This document shows, one piece after another, positions 59,704 to 64,000 of a DNA stretch of 64,000 nucleotides. The stretch is taken from assembly GCF_000264905.1 (NCBI RefSeq), contig NW_006763133.1, positions 2,675,152-2,739,151 of the forward strand, in the 5' to 3' direction. The stretch comes from Stereum hirsutum FP-91666 SS1 (Eukaryota > Basidiomycota > Agaricomycetes > Russulales > Stereaceae). Numbering within the stretch: position 1 is the stretch's first letter; every line of letters begins with the position of its first letter. The position numbers and the translations under genes were made by a program. The notes under the pieces are model-generated. The model did no database searches. It was not told where the DNA came from and saw only the letters and a list, made by a program, of their open reading frames with translations.

Positions 59704-60323
59704 ATGTCTTTGAACGACCACAACCTCGGCACTGCTAAGGGCGTTGACATGCACCCCGGCGTCGCCAACCCCACCACCTCGAGCATGCACACCGACCCTC
59801 TTACCTCGAACTTCGTGAGTGACTTAACCACGGGCACGCGACCTTTAAAACTTGGGCTTATAACTGATGGTGTTGGCACTGTTTTTACAGGTTACGGACC
59901 CAACGACAGAGGACTTGGGTGCCGGTGCCGGCTCGAATTTCACGGGACACGAGCAGGCTCAGCGAACCTTCAAACAGACCGCCGGTGTTATTGAGGGTCG
60001 CCCAGGAATCATCGAGTCCTCGAACATCGATCCATTGAACGAGAACTCGAATAAAGGTTCGTCAATTCCACTTCGATTTAGTTTAAGAGGCTTGGTGCTG
60101 ACATCCGGCCTCGTTGACCTGTACAGATGACGGCTGGGCCAACGCAACTCGTGAGCCTGGCGCGACTACCTCGTCAAGCACCGGCGTCGTGAATAATGCT
60201 ATGGGCATGGCTTCTGGTGCTGCTACCGTTGCTGGTGGCGCGGCTCGCATGGCTTATGGCCATGCGGTGGGCGACGAGACGTTGAAGGCGGCGGGTAAAG
60301 AGCAGGTGTATGGCAAGCAGTAG
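59704..60323 (+). CDS. small Gly/Ala-rich stress-type protein
   Basis: Three exons (59704..59814, 59891..60056, 60127..60323) encode about 157 residues. The first two thirds are hydrophilic and likely disordered (MSLNDHNLGTAKGVDMHPGV at the start). The C-terminal third is an amphipathic Gly/Ala helix (MGMASGAATVAGGAARMAYG) ending in GDETLKAAGKEQVYGKQ, which resembles CsbD or LEA-like stress proteins. The TATA box and C/T-rich leader suggest strong or inducible expression. The family assignment is tentative. Confidence 0.72.
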
Positions 60324-60805
60324 GCGCGTCATTTAGGATGAATAGGTCAAATGCTGTATTATTCTAGTGGAAGTACTCTGTCGTGTAAAAGATGTATTTT
60401 TAGTACCATGGAGGATTTCATACCGTTTTCGCGATATCTGAGTGTCTGCCATCCAATTCGTGGAGCTCGTCTCATCTATACTCGCAAATATTGCAACTAT
60501 TTCTTTTGTGTTATCTTCGCTGTGCAAGGATTTCTGAATCTCACTAAAGGGATGCGGCCGTAGACGTCGGAGAGAACAGGAGGTGTGGCGGAAGCTGTGG
60601 CGTACAAATGTCGCGTCCGCCGGAAGCACGCGTATTTTGCCCGACCGTCGGCGCGTCACTTCAAGTTCCCTCCATCTATCTTTCTTCAAACCAGCAAGTA
60701 CGAAGCTTCACTCTCCATCTTGCCTGACCGTATTGCATACGAAGGACCTTCAGTTCTCCTCGCCCTGGCACCCTTGCCGTGAAGTGGCCGTCTAGTCTTT
60801 TTCTT
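60324..60805. other. intergenic, 3' flank and MDM38 promoter
   Basis: 482 bp with no supported gene; C/T-rich close to the MDM38 start. Confidence 0.5.
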
Positions 60806-63293
<2,488 letters not shown>

Positions 63294-64000
63294 AGCATCG
63301 ACACCCACAATACTATCCTATCCTACCTTTGCGTTCCGCGTACACTCACAGGCCACACCACTATTAGTATGCAGTGACCTTTACAGTTATATTAAATAAG
63401 TATATCTTGCGCCTCCGTGAGCTAATACGTATACATGGCCCGATACTACACCTGTAACAACTTCTCGCACGTACGCCAGGCCAACTACACATCAATAGAA
63501 CTGTTTCTTGGCCGCTTTACAGATCTCGGGGAGTGCGGAACATCTTCTGCGTGGCCCGCTGGGACGGATCAACATGGTCCTGGTCAGATTCTGAATATGC
63601 GTACTTGCCACGTCAAAATGAGTATCACGTCAAAAGTCTATAGCTTGTATTCGCGTGGCCGTCACATACCTGGTGTGGTAGGCATTGGGTAGGGAGTAGA
63701 TGTCTGATTTAGATCAGACAAGGACTCGGATATTTCGGGCAAATGGAGTGGCGATCACCGTGAGATAGAAGTGTGGCCCAACATGGTCGTTCGCGACGAC
63801 AAACATCCCAGGCCATGCCACACCGTATATACCTCCTCCAAATACCTTGCTCATAGGGAACATGAGGCTACCACCACATCTGTGGCTACTTTGTCTATCC
63901 TTCGTGAACTTCAGTTCAGCAACTCAGACAAATGAGGTCTACAACGAAGAACTGACATTGCGACCTCTGTCGGATGGGAAGCTCTCTGCTCGATTCGCTT
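63294..64000. other. intergenic at right edge, no gene seen
   Basis: 3' flank of MDM38 and about 600 bp with no supported gene; a gene could start beyond the window. Confidence 0.45.

Overview
The window is nuclear DNA of a filamentous basidiomycete, most likely a mushroom-forming Agaricomycete. The evidence is: many short GT-AG introns (mostly 45-75 nt) in almost every gene, compact genes on both strands with 200-500 bp divergent promoters, several MYND-finger proteins, and a GPI-type serine-rich double cupredoxin. About two dozen genes can be modelled. Exon joints below were chosen by reading frame, splice consensus and family conservation; none was checked against transcripts.

Layout. 0.4-3.4 kb: a nucleotidyltransferase-like protein (-) diverges from a MYND-finger protein (+). 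4.0-5.7 kb: an F-box-like five-exon gene (+) converges, 33 bp apart, with DNA primase small subunit PRI1 (-, 5.7-7.3 kb). PRI1 shares a promoter with an arylamine N-acetyltransferase (+, 7.8-9.0 kb), and that promoter holds four perfect ACGCGT boxes. 9.0-10.9 kb: intergenic DNA with two clusters of GGGTGAA/TTCACCC motifs. 10.9-11.6 kb: EMC4 (+). 12.0-13.8 kb: a senescence/spartin-type protein (-). 14.2-17.8 kb: two tandem paralogous genes of unknown function (-). 18.4-21.3 kb: a DHX35-type DEAH helicase (-). 22-24.5 kb: poorly understood, perhaps one decayed gene. 24.6-25.4 kb: DUF7330-like protein (+). 26.1-29.6 kb: divergent pair CIA2 (-) and a DCN1-like neddylation factor (+). 29.9-31.4 kb: a membrane-anchored hypothetical protein (-) diverging from PDCD5 (+). 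32.2-37.5 kb: the large Ccr4-Not E3 ligase NOT4 (+). 37.9-38.9 kb: prolyl-4-hydroxylase-like oxygenase (-). 39.7-41.1 kb: secreted double cupredoxin (+). 41.9-44.2 kb: splicing factor SPF45 (-). 45.0-45.6 kb: small hydrophilic protein (+). 45.9-46.8 kb: second MYND-finger protein (-). 46.8-54.6 kb: nearly 8 kb without a convincing gene. 54.6-55.2 kb: ATP synthase subunit f (-). 56.9-58.9 kb: divergent pair SHR3 chaperone (-) and a RsfS/iojap-like mitochondrial protein (+). 59.7-60.3 kb: small Gly/Ala-rich protein (+). 60.8-63.3 kb: LETM1/MDM38 (+).

Most identified genes are housekeeping genes: replication (PRI1), RNA metabolism (DHX35, SPF45, NOT4), protein targeting (EMC4, SHR3), mitochondria (ATP17, RsfS-like, MDM38), Fe-S assembly (CIA2) and neddylation (DCN1-like). 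No biosynthetic cluster, intact transposon, CRISPR array, rRNA or tRNA was recognised. The points most worth a second look are the GGGTGAA motif clusters, the tandem unknown paralogs, the 7- and 9-nt microexons, the promoter MCB boxes, the internal duplication of the cupredoxin, and the gene-poor 46.8-54.6 kb stretch.
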